From Alteromonadaceae bacterium 2753L.S.0a.02 (GTDB lineage: Bacteria; Pseudomonadota; Gammaproteobacteria; Pseudomonadales; Cellvibrionaceae): a stretch of 64,000 bases of DNA. This document shows positions 7,562 to 16,508 of the stretch, in pieces. The notes under the pieces were generated by a model. It made no database searches. It saw only the letters and a program-made list of their open reading frames with translations, and was not told the origin of the DNA. The stretch spans positions 620,001-684,000 of the forward strand of contig VISH01000002.1 of assembly GCA_007827375.1 (NCBI GenBank), written 5' to 3'. Position 1 is the first letter of the stretch, and each line of letters opens with the position of its first letter. Made by a program: the position numbers and the translations under genes.

Positions 7562-8019
7562 TGCGTGGCATCAAAGGTTATTTAATTTTATTGGCCATCG
7601 CGGGTGCGGTGGCGATGTATGGAGTTAAGAAAATGGCGAGAGGCATTCGAAACAAAAACCCGCTTAACATCGAGCGAACCGGTGACCAGTGGCTAGGCAT
7701 GGCAGACGATCAAAACGACAGCCGTTTTGTGGTGTTTGAGCATGAGGTGTACGGCATACGGGCGGCAGCGCGGATTTTAAAGAGCTATTCACAACGGGGT
7801 ATCGATACCCTCGCGGAAATTATCTCTACCTGGGCGCCCAGTCATGAGAACGACACTGGGGCGTACATCGCGACGGTATCGAGTAAAAGCGGCATTGCGG
7901 CCACGGATTATGTGAGCGAATCCCAATACCCGGCCTTGCTGGCGGCGATGATTGAGGTGGAAAACGGCTCGAATCCATACAGCCGTGAACTGATTGAAGA
8001 GGGGGTACGCCTTGCCTAA
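7561..8019 (+). CDS. Membrane-anchored lysozyme-like muralytic protein
   Basis: A 152-residue protein with an N-terminal membrane helix (about 6-21) and a soluble domain beginning RGIRNKNPLNIE, a motif of phage 'structural protein P5'-like, lysozyme-fold proteins. Further family features are a GIRAAARIL segment near residue 68 and a WAP-x-HEND motif near residue 93. It would cleave peptidoglycan, either during DNA entry as a virion component or at lysis. An internal ATG at 7633 would give a form without the membrane anchor. ATG 7561 overlaps the preceding stop. The family call is by motif. Confidence 0.7.
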   Translation: MRGIKGYLILLAIAGAVAMYGVKKMARGIRNKNPLNIERTGDQWLGMADDQNDSRFVVFEHEVYGIRAAARILKSYSQRGIDTLAEIISTWAPSHENDTGAYIATVSSKSGIAATDYVSESQYPALLAAMIEVENGSNPYSRELIEEGVRLA

Positions 8020-8281
8020 AACAGCGGTGCAGATAGACGGTTTGATGGTGGCGAGTGTCGCGGTAATCGGTGGCATTGGCGTGTTGTGGTGGAACCGGGA
8101 AAAAATCGCGGCAGGGCTCAAACAAGCCGCTGACAAGGTAAACCCGACCAGCGATAAAAATCTGGCCTATGAAGCGGTTAACGGCATTGGCGATATATTC
8201 GACGATGGCATAGACAATGATGGTTTTTCACTGGGTTCATGGGTGTACGACGTAACACACCCAAATGAGGAGTACGATTAA
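8012..8281 (+). CDS. Small prophage membrane protein (89 aa)
   Basis: Starts at TTG 8012, chosen because a strong GAGGGGGT ribosome-binding site lies 6-7 bases upstream; it overlaps the end of the muralytic gene by 8 bases. It has one hydrophobic segment (about residues 11-28), then a polar acidic tail. It opens a string of tiny overlapping membrane ORFs and could be a holin-like or minor virion protein. No family is recognised. Confidence 0.5.
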   Translation: MPKTAVQIDGLMVASVAVIGGIGVLWWNREKIAAGLKQAADKVNPTSDKNLAYEAVNGIGDIFDDGIDNDGFSLGSWVYDVTHPNEEYD

Positions 8282-8374
8282 ATGAAGCAGTTTGTAATAG
8301 CCGTAGCGGCCAGTGTGACCGCTGCCTTCGTGATCGAAATGATCAAGCGGGCGGGGGAGTCTCCCAATGGATGA
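8282..8374 (+). CDS. Tiny membrane ORF (30 aa)
   Basis: A 30-codon ORF, MKQFVIAVAA to the end GESPNG, consisting almost entirely of one membrane helix and a short polar tail. It begins one base after the stop of the preceding gene and overlaps the next ORF by 8 bases. Support is its fit in the tiled operon and its membrane character; expression is unproven. Confidence 0.35.
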   Translation: MKQFVIAVAASVTAAFVIEMIKRAGESPNG

Positions 8375-8516
8375 CCTATTAAAATTCCTGGGGGCGGGCG
8401 GTGACTTGGGCACTTGGGCCATTGTGTACGTGTACGTGAAGCACTCCGGCATTCTGGCGCGCATACAGGCCAAAATTGAATACATCGAAAACTGGATTTC
8501 TGGTCACCGGCTGTGA
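8367..8516 (+). CDS. Small ORF in probable lysis region (49 aa)
   Basis: A 49-codon ORF (MDDLLKFLGA to SGHRL) with a short hydrophobic segment (about 14-24) and an amphipathic helical tail. GGGGGAG lies upstream of ATG 8367. Its TGA overlaps the GTG of the next gene (GTGA). Position and topology suggest a holin- or spanin-like accessory, which is a guess from context. Confidence 0.4.
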   Translation: MDDLLKFLGAGGDLGTWAIVYVYVKHSGILARIQAKIEYIENWISGHRL

Positions 8517-8716
8517 GCGACAAGATTCTGTTTATGCTGTTAACCGGCGCGGGTACTGTGGCCGGTTTTACCTTCGGACTGGCTGTGGGCAAGGGCACGC
8601 GCGAGGCTGCAGAGTCGAACATCTCGACAGAGTATGACGGTGGTGTGATTACTGTGCAGGTGGACGCGGGGCAGGCCGTTAAAACAGGGTTAACAGAGTG
8701 GTTAGAAAACCTGTAA
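8513..8716 (+). CDS. Small membrane protein at prophage right end (67 aa)
   Basis: Encodes 67 residues: one membrane helix (about residues 5-27), then a soluble tail with a predicted beta hairpin. It starts at GTG 8513 coupled to the preceding stop. It is the last gene before the non-coding junction and the tRNA gene, so it marks the right end of the prophage gene set. Family unknown. Confidence 0.5.
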   Translation: MSDKILFMLLTGAGTVAGFTFGLAVGKGTREAAESNISTEYDGGVITVQVDAGQAVKTGLTEWLENL

Positions 8717-8830
8717 GTGTGGACCCAATGTGGACATTCGCGAAACTTTCGAAAATCCAGATTTTGTAACCTATTGAAAAATATAGATAAATTGGTGGGC
8801 CTTCCCAGACTTGAACTGGGGACCTGCCGA
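8717..8830. other. Probable prophage right junction (attR) at tRNA 3' end
   Basis: After the last phage gene a short AT-rich non-coding stretch, with two near copies of a TGTGGAC motif at 8718 and 8730, runs straight into the 3' end of a tRNA gene at 8793. Prophages commonly integrate at tRNA 3' ends, so the tRNA 3' segment is a good candidate for the attachment core. The matching left copy and the integrase would lie before base 1 and cannot be seen. Confidence 0.45.
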
Positions 8831-8869
8831 TTATGAGTCGGATGCTCTAACCAACTGAGCTAAAGGCCC
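8793..8869 (-). tRNA. tRNA with CAU anticodon, probably tRNA-Ile2
   Basis: On the minus strand the sequence folds as a full cloverleaf: 7-bp acceptor stem (GGGCCTT with AAGGCCC), D arm AGCTCAGTTGGTTAGAGC, anticodon loop CTCATAA with anticodon CAU, a T arm containing GTTCAAGTC, and an encoded CCA. A CAU anticodon serves either elongator Met or, after lysidine modification, Ile2. The position next to rpoD matches E. coli ileX, so Ile2 is favoured by synteny. Its 3' end abuts the prophage. Confidence 0.85.
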
Positions 8870-9030
8870 GTATAGGATTTGTACACCACCTGAGAATGGC
8901 CCTGGAGGCCGCGGGTGGGGGCGGTATTCTCTTAGAAAATCAGGTACATAGCAAGCCTTCTGTCGGTGCGCGTGGGTGGCAATTTGCAATGGCGCCCATA
9001 TATACAGGTTTTAACGGTTGGGAGCGTGCT

Positions 9031-9864
9031 GTGACAATTGTGCAGGTCTGGTTTTCGTTGGTCGCAGCGGGCGTGTCGCTGGCTGTGGGGGTGTTTGCCT
9101 GGCGGCGCTGGCGTTATCGCCGCGCGGTGTATGGGCCGTTTCCGGCGCATTGGCAGGAGATCCTCGACCAGTATTTGCCGGTGTATTCGCGCTTGCCCAC
9201 TGCGCTCCAAAGCCAGTTGCAACGGTTGGTTATGGATTTTCTGTACTACAAACGCTTTGTGGGCTGCGCCGGTTTGGAAGTGACTGAGGCGATGCGTTTG
9301 ATTATTGCCGCTGAGGCCTGCATGTTAATTCTTAACCGTCCCAGCCAGCGCTATGCGGGCCTGCGATGGATCTACATTTACCCCTCAACCTTTGTGGCGC
9401 AGCGCGAGCAGAGCGATGCCTATGGTGTGGTGTCGCAAACCCGCAGCGCCATGCTGGGGGAGAGCTGGAGCAATGGCCGGGTGATTCTGGCGTGGGATAG
9501 CGTGGCGCGGGGCATCGCCGATTTCAATGATGGTCGCAACGTGGTGTTGCACGAGTTTGCGCATCAGTTGGATACCGAAGACGGCAGCGCCGATGGTGCG
9601 CCGCTGCTGTATACCCGCGACAGCTATGCAATTTGGTCGCAGGTGTTTAGCGAGGAGTTTCAAAAACTGCACCGCGAATTGGCGATGGGTTTTCGCACTT
9701 TAATTGACAGCTACGGGGCGACTAACCCCGCGGAATTTTTTGCGGTGGTCACGGAGTTGTTTTTCGAACGCCCCGCAGCAATGCGTGAGCGCCACCCGGA
9801 GTTGTTCGAGCAGTTGCTGAATTACTATCGGGTGAATCCCCTGGAATGGAGCAAGCAACTATAA
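9031..9864 (+). CDS. MtfA-family zinc peptidase with N-terminal membrane helix
   Basis: A 277-residue protein from GTG 9031 (GGGAG 6 bases upstream); upstream in-frame starts would add a non-conserved-looking leader. A membrane helix (about 5-22) followed by arginines precedes the MtfA domain. The zinc site HEFAH is at residues 174-178, followed by QLD as in MtfA proteins, and a later NPAEFFAVVTE segment probably supplies the third ligand. In E. coli MtfA is an aminopeptidase that binds the glucose repressor Mlc; whether that holds here is unknown. It stands alone between tRNA-CAU and the terminator shared with rpoD. Confidence 0.85.
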   Translation: MTIVQVWFSLVAAGVSLAVGVFAWRRWRYRRAVYGPFPAHWQEILDQYLPVYSRLPTALQSQLQRLVMDFLYYKRFVGCAGLEVTEAMRLIIAAEACMLILNRPSQRYAGLRWIYIYPSTFVAQREQSDAYGVVSQTRSAMLGESWSNGRVILAWDSVARGIADFNDGRNVVLHEFAHQLDTEDGSADGAPLLYTRDSYAIWSQVFSEEFQKLHRELAMGFRTLIDSYGATNPAEFFAVVTELFFERPAAMRERHPELFEQLLNYYRVNPLEWSKQL

Positions 9865-9921
9865 ATAAATACCTGTAACCAAATACCTCAAACTAAATAC
9901 CTCTAAAACAAGCACACATAA

Positions 9922-9952
9922 AAACGGCGCCTTGAGGCGCCGTTTGAGTTTT
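9922..9952. terminator. Bidirectional terminator between mtfA-like gene and rpoD
   Basis: Perfect 10-bp stem AAACGGCGCC / GGCGCCGTTT (9922-9931 and 9936-9945) with a TTGA loop. It is followed on the plus strand by a T-rich tail (GAGTTTTTG) and on the minus strand by five T. It can end transcripts from both converging genes. Confidence 0.85.
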
Positions 9953-9966
9953 TGTGCAGACGAATG

Positions 9967-11826
<1,860 letters not shown>

Positions 11827-11969
11827 TAAGTATCCTGTGGATGGGGTTGTATTTCGAAGGGTCGGCGATTATAGCGGGATATGGGGCCAGTCGCCAGAAT
11901 ATCAATACAAAAATTGACCAATTAGCCCCCCTAATTTAAAGAGCATAGACCAATAGCGGCGACTTGGGT

Positions 11970-13925
11970 TCAATTGGGTTTTTGGATCAGTTGCACCAAT
12001 TCCCGGATGCGTGTTTTTTCGGCGTCGTTGAGGTTGGCGAGCCCTTTGGCCTTGAGTTGTGCGAGTTCCTGCTGGTGACTTTGCTTGTGATGCTCGCGGT
12101 TGATTTTATCGAAGGCATGGCCGAGTACCTGGGCCGATTCAAAACTGGCGAGATTGGAGTCGCGGGTGAGTTCGTGTGTGGCCAGCATTTTTGCCAACTC
12201 CTGCTGCGAGTCTATGCCATAGGCGCCGCCCCAAAAACCCAGCAATGTACTGAAACTGGCGTCGGGGCGCTTGTTCAGGTAGTCGATAAGATTGAGTAGG
12301 CGCAGCAGTTCCACGTCGTCGCTGTGTTGTAATTCCAGGCGCTGCTCAACGCGTTGCAGGAGTTGCGGGTTATCCAGCAGCAGCAACGTGGCAGCTTTTA
12401 CGGGGTTCAGGGTCACGCTGGTGCGTTTGCGAAATGCCTGAATCGTTTGCTCATCGGGCAGCGCACCCCCCTGAAATTGTGAGCCGGTCTGCTCGTACTC
12501 AAACAGTTGCGCTACGCTGGGTTGCTGAGATGGTGGTTCGCGATGCTGTGCTGGCGGCAGGTTCTCGGGCGCTGGTTCCTCGGGTTCGGGTGGGGTTGGT
12601 GCCGTATGCAGGTTGGCGAGTTGTGATTTTTCACGGGTGAGTTCCATGAGCGCGGCACTGCTCAAGCCGGTGCGCTTGGCCAGGTTGGTAAACATTAACT
12701 CACGGTAGATACCTTGTGGTATCTGGGCCAATAGCGGTGCGGCAATTTTGGCGAAGCGCGCCCGGCCATCCATGCTTTGAATATTCAGACCCTCGGCCGC
12801 CGCGTCAAACAGGAAATCTTCCAGCGGTGTGGCGTTTTTCACCTGGGCCAGGAACCGCTCGGCGCCGATTTGGCGCACCAGAGAGTCCGGGTCCTGCCCT
12901 TCGGGTAGAAACAGGAAGTTGATCTGCCGACCGTCTTCCATGCTGCTGAGCGAATTCATCAGGGCACGCTTTGCGGCGTTTCGCCCGGCGTTATCGCCAT
13001 CGAAACAGAAAACGATCTGCGGTGTGTATTTAAAGGCGAGCCGCAAGTGATCTTCCCCGCAAGCGGTACCCAGGGTCGCCACCGCATTGCTGATGCCGTA
13101 CTGCGCCAGAGCGATGACATCCATATAGCCTTCCACCACCAAAACCTGTTCCAGCGAGCGGTTCGCCTGGCGCGCCTGATACAGGCCGTAGAGTTCTTCG
13201 CCCTTGTGGAACACATCGGTTTCGGGGGAGTTGAGATACTTGGGTTTGCTGTCGTCCAGTACCCGGCCGCCAAAGCCGATCACGCGGCCGCGGTTATCGA
13301 GTATGGGGAACATAATGCGATGGCGGAAGCGGTCGTAGAGTTTGTCGTCTTCCTCGCGACGTATCACCAGCCCGGCACCCACCAAGAGTTCGATATCCTG
13401 TTCGTTCAGGCCGTATTTGGTGAGCAGGTTATCCCAGCCGGGCGGCGCATAGCCCAGGCCGAAGTCACGGGCGATATGGCCGCTCAGCCCGCGATTTTGC
13501 AGGTACCGTACGGCTTTGTCCCGCGCCTTGTGTTCCTTGAGTTGCCCCTGATAGTAAGTGCTCGCTTTTTGCAGTATGTCGTAGAGGTTTTTCTGACGAG
13601 CCACATATTGTCGGCTGGAATCGCTTTCTTCGCGCGGCACTTCCAGGCCAGCACTTTTGGCGAGACTTTCCACCGATTCCACAAAGCTCTGGCGCTCGTA
13701 CTCCATCAGAAAGCCAATGGCGTTTCCCGAAGCGCCGCAGCCAAAACAGTAGTAGAACTGTTTGTCGGGGCTCACCGTAAATGAGGGGGTTTTTTCGTCG
13801 TGAAACGGGCAGCAGGCGGAGTAATTTTTCCCGGTTTTTTTGAGTTTTACGCGATGGTCCACCACCTCGACAATATCCAGGCGGTTGAGCAAATCATCGA
13901 TAAAACTCTGCGGAATTCGGGACAT
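11970..13925 (-). CDS. dnaG: DNA primase DnaG
   Basis: A 651-residue primase that makes RNA primers at the replication fork. The N-terminal zinc-binding domain has ligands C39, H42, C60 and C63 in CPFHDEKTPSF...YYCFGCG. The TOPRIM catalytic core contains VVEGYMDVIAL near residue 265 and FDGDNAGRNAA near 308. The C-terminal part (after about 430, following a Pro/Glu-rich linker) is the helicase-interacting domain. It is followed by rpoD. Unlike the usual gammaproteobacterial operon, no rpsU is found upstream; a GST gene on the same strand sits there instead. Confidence 0.97.
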   Translation of the reverse strand: MSRIPQSFIDDLLNRLDIVEVVDHRVKLKKTGKNYSACCPFHDEKTPSFTVSPDKQFYYCFGCGASGNAIGFLMEYERQSFVESVESLAKSAGLEVPREESDSSRQYVARQKNLYDILQKASTYYQGQLKEHKARDKAVRYLQNRGLSGHIARDFGLGYAPPGWDNLLTKYGLNEQDIELLVGAGLVIRREEDDKLYDRFRHRIMFPILDNRGRVIGFGGRVLDDSKPKYLNSPETDVFHKGEELYGLYQARQANRSLEQVLVVEGYMDVIALAQYGISNAVATLGTACGEDHLRLAFKYTPQIVFCFDGDNAGRNAAKRALMNSLSSMEDGRQINFLFLPEGQDPDSLVRQIGAERFLAQVKNATPLEDFLFDAAAEGLNIQSMDGRARFAKIAAPLLAQIPQGIYRELMFTNLAKRTGLSSAALMELTREKSQLANLHTAPTPPEPEEPAPENLPPAQHREPPSQQPSVAQLFEYEQTGSQFQGGALPDEQTIQAFRKRTSVTLNPVKAATLLLLDNPQLLQRVEQRLELQHSDDVELLRLLNLIDYLNKRPDASFSTLLGFWGGAYGIDSQQELAKMLATHELTRDSNLASFESAQVLGHAFDKINREHHKQSHQQELAQLKAKGLANLNDAEKTRIRELVQLIQKPN

Positions 13926-13989
13926 GTTGGCGCGGTTTTAATTGGGTGCGGTGAATTGTAGCGGGGATCTGGCGCAAAGGGCAGGGGGC

Positions 13990-14021
13990 GCGTCGGACGT
14001 CTTGTGCCAAGCGTCCGACGC
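13990..14021 (-). terminator. Strong hairpin after the GST gene
   Basis: Perfect 10-bp arms GCGTCGGACG (13990-13999) and CGTCCGACGC (14012-14021) with a 12-base loop, just after the GST stop codon and before dnaG. There is no T-run on either strand, so it may be a weak or factor-dependent terminator, an mRNA-stabilising hairpin or a protein site. Confidence 0.4.
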
Positions 14022-14025
14022 TCAT

Positions 14026-14631
14026 TCAGGCATCTTGCGGTGGTGCGGTTTCAAGGTACCAGGCTTGCTCGGTAATGCTGGTAAACCAGGTGGCCAGTTC
14101 TGGGTTCCAATCGCGCCAGCCGATATCGGGTAGGCGGAAATCAAGGTAGCCGAGGCAGGCTGCGGTGCTCAGGGTGGCGATGTTGAGTTCATCTTGCGAA
14201 CCAATAGCGGAAAGATCGATATGGCGAATACCGGTTTCCATGGCTTTCTGCCAGCGGTCCAGCCAATAGGGCGATTTTTCGGTACTGCGCTTGAGTTCCA
14301 TCACTGTGAGCACTGCTGCATCCGTGATTCCGTCTGTTAGCGCGTGGGTAGATTGCACATCAAAGTAATTTTCCTTATCACAATTGAAGAGACTGTAATT
14401 ACCAGCTTCCACATACTGTTCGTCGAGGTATTCACAAATCAGGGGGCTGTCGAAGAGGGTCAGTTCAGCGTCGACCAGTGCGGGAATTTTGCCCAGTGGG
14501 TTCAGCTGTCTGAGGTCATCACTTTCAAAAGTGGTGGCAACCTCTTCGGTGTGTTCGAGTAAACCGCTCACCCGCAAAAACATACGAACTTTGCGGGCAA
14601 AGGGTGATGTGTGGCTCATAAACAGCTTCAT
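14026..14631 (-). CDS. Glutathione S-transferase family protein
   Basis: A 201-residue protein with the GST layout. The N-terminal thioredoxin-like domain (about 1-78) has a SPFARKVR motif near residue 9, a cis-proline LGKIPALVD segment near 46 and DSPLICEYLDE near 61 for glutathione contact. The rest is an all-helical C-terminal domain. Such proteins act in detoxification or dehalogenation, or as stringent-response partners; the substrate cannot be read from sequence. It lies where rpsU usually precedes dnaG. Subfamily not determined. Confidence 0.85.
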   Translation of the reverse strand: MKLFMSHTSPFARKVRMFLRVSGLLEHTEEVATTFESDDLRQLNPLGKIPALVDAELTLFDSPLICEYLDEQYVEAGNYSLFNCDKENYFDVQSTHALTDGITDAAVLTVMELKRSTEKSPYWLDRWQKAMETGIRHIDLSAIGSQDELNIATLSTAACLGYLDFRLPDIGWRDWNPELATWFTSITEQAWYLETAPPQDA

Positions 14632-14700
14632 GCAGCGGCTCCTTTTCGCTTAGGGGCCGCCAGTTTGCCATAGGCACGGTGACTTAGCGGCAATATTCGC

Positions 14701-16185
14701 TCATTTGATTTTTAGATAGGCCTCCAGTTCCGGGTCGATAGGAATTTCTTCCACCAGATGCATGTCGTTGCTCGCGGGGTGGGTTTTTTCGTGATAATCC
14801 CCGGTTTTCAAGCGAATTTGCTGGCTTATGAGCTGAACTTTGCGGGCTTCTTCTGCCACGGCCTCACGTACTTTTTTGTCTTGTTTTATGGTGGGTAAAA
14901 TCACCGCTTGTGGCGCTTCGGGTTCCAGAGCATCGGCGAGACTGTACTGCGTATCTAAGTCGGCGTGCGGTGACTCGGGTTTTTCGAATTGATAGAGGTG
15001 TTTAAATCGCAAGCGTGCTATCGCATATACGAAACTGCACAGCACTGTGAGGCAGGCCAGCGCCAAGCCCCACAAATAGGCTGGCGCCTGCTCAAGCTGT
15101 TTCGCCAAGGGCGTGGTCGCTGCGGTTTCGAACTCTGCCAGGGCGTTTGCGGTTCGGCTTTGCAGCTTGCCGCGCAGCAGGGCGAGTTCCTCTTGTTGGG
15201 CCACCAGTAGCTTTTCAAGTTTGGCGATGTAGCCGGAATTTTCGATGAAATCGAGTCGCTCGCGCAGATCGCGGTTTTCTTTGGTGAGTTGTTCCAGTGC
15301 CAGATTATTCAAAGCAATATTGGCTCGAAGTTGTTCCGTTTGGCTGGGTGTTGCTCCCAAGCGCACTGGGGTGCTCAAAACAAGGCGACCTTCAGGACGC
15401 GCAGCGGAGGAATCTGCGGGCGGTTCTGCATTTGCCTCTACTTTGGCAAGAGCGTGCTCTGCGGGTTTGGTGGGTTCACTGATTTGTCCGGGAAGCGCGA
15501 GCGTGACATCCGCCATCAGATAATCAATACCGCCGCTGCCGAAAGCGTGTGGGTTGTGTTTGTAAATCCACTCGACAATTTGACGCTTTGCCATTCCTGT
15601 GCTTGTCGTGACACGCGCGGCGATCTGGTTGAGGGTGTCGCCAGATTGGGTTTTGTAAGTAATTGTTTTTACTGCTGCTTTTTTCGAGGAGCCTGTGCTA
15701 GGTGGGGCTTTGGTTATTTTTTCGACAGTTTCTTTGCGCGCCGGAACAAGCCCGATTGGGTCCAGGAATAGGGTGTACTCGCGGTATAGGGTTCCGTTAG
15801 GCCATTTCATTTCTAACAGAAAATTTATATAGGGTTCTTTTATGGCACGCCGGCTTGTCAGGGTAATCTGGCCATGACGGCGGCTGGTATCCACTTCAAA
15901 CTCCAGCGTCTGCCAGCCGAAAACGATCTCGACACCCATCTCGCTGGCGCTTTTAGGGTCTACTTGTTTGATAAAAATATTCGCTATATCGAGGTCTTGC
16001 GGCACGTTGATCAAATCAATTTGGGCGTGCAGCGGCTCGCCGAGGTGAGACTGATTTGAGATGTTGCCAAGCCCCAGTGCCTGGGTGGTATTGGGTATCA
16101 AACCCGCAGCCACCAGCGCCAGAACCAGGCTGTGCTTACGGAATTTTCGGGTAATCTCTATTGGGAGTGCGGTTTTCAGGCGCAT
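14701..16185 (-). CDS. FimV-like protein with LysM domain (short form)
   Basis: A 494-residue protein with a signal peptide (about 1-36, ending TQALG), the FimV N-terminal domain (about 37-140, with LGEPLHAQIDL), and a LysM-like peptidoglycan-binding segment (about 170-230, TYKTQSGDTLNQIAARV). A coiled coil (about 285-345), one membrane helix (about 368-390) and a short cytoplasmic tail follow. FimV proteins link the cell wall to polar organisation and type IV pilus assembly. At under 500 residues it lacks the long acidic region and TPR-containing C-terminus of full FimV, so it may be a paralogue. It is monocistronic between gst and gnd. Confidence 0.75.
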   Translation of the reverse strand: MRLKTALPIEITRKFRKHSLVLALVAAGLIPNTTQALGLGNISNQSHLGEPLHAQIDLINVPQDLDIANIFIKQVDPKSASEMGVEIVFGWQTLEFEVDTSRRHGQITLTSRRAIKEPYINFLLEMKWPNGTLYREYTLFLDPIGLVPARKETVEKITKAPPSTGSSKKAAVKTITYKTQSGDTLNQIAARVTTSTGMAKRQIVEWIYKHNPHAFGSGGIDYLMADVTLALPGQISEPTKPAEHALAKVEANAEPPADSSAARPEGRLVLSTPVRLGATPSQTEQLRANIALNNLALEQLTKENRDLRERLDFIENSGYIAKLEKLLVAQQEELALLRGKLQSRTANALAEFETAATTPLAKQLEQAPAYLWGLALACLTVLCSFVYAIARLRFKHLYQFEKPESPHADLDTQYSLADALEPEAPQAVILPTIKQDKKVREAVAEEARKVQLISQQIRLKTGDYHEKTHPASNDMHLVEEIPIDPELEAYLKIK

Positions 16186-16508
16186 AACATCTTCCTTTTT
16201 TACGGTGGGTAAAACCCATGTTTCTTCGAAAAAAAATAAAACGCTGCCCCGGAGTGCGCCCCTGCCGGATCTAACTCTGTTTTAGCGTGTTCGAGTATTG
16301 TCGAGTCGTAATAACTGCCGACAACTCCGGGCAAACGTTTTAAAACGGTTTTAACCCGAAGGGCAAATTAGGCGCCAGTTGCGTGCAAAATGACCAATTG
16401 GTCTAAAGAGGGATTAATCGAGAAGGGAATGGAACTGTGTGGCCAAAATGCCGGGGAGCAGTGCTCCCCGGCGCATTGTAAAGGTGCTATGTGTTTAGGT
16501 GCTGATAA
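16186..16508. other. Intergenic region between the fimV-like gene and gnd
   Basis: A 323-bp gap. It holds the gnd terminator hairpin at 16451-16471 and, nearer the fimV-like gene, the presumed promoter region for that gene. No convincing promoter boxes, RNA gene or small ORF was found. Confidence 0.5.
16443..16472 (-). terminator. Terminator after gnd
   Basis: Arms CCGGGGAGCA (16451-16460) and TGCTCCCCGG (16462-16471) form a very GC-rich hairpin about 40 bases past the gnd stop codon. On the minus strand it is followed by CATTTTGG, a short T-run. Confidence 0.6.

Noticed and set aside
13047..13784. A 245-codon ORF on the plus strand opposite dnaG
   Set aside because: Wholly antisense to a certain dnaG reading frame; a by-product of GC-biased codons.
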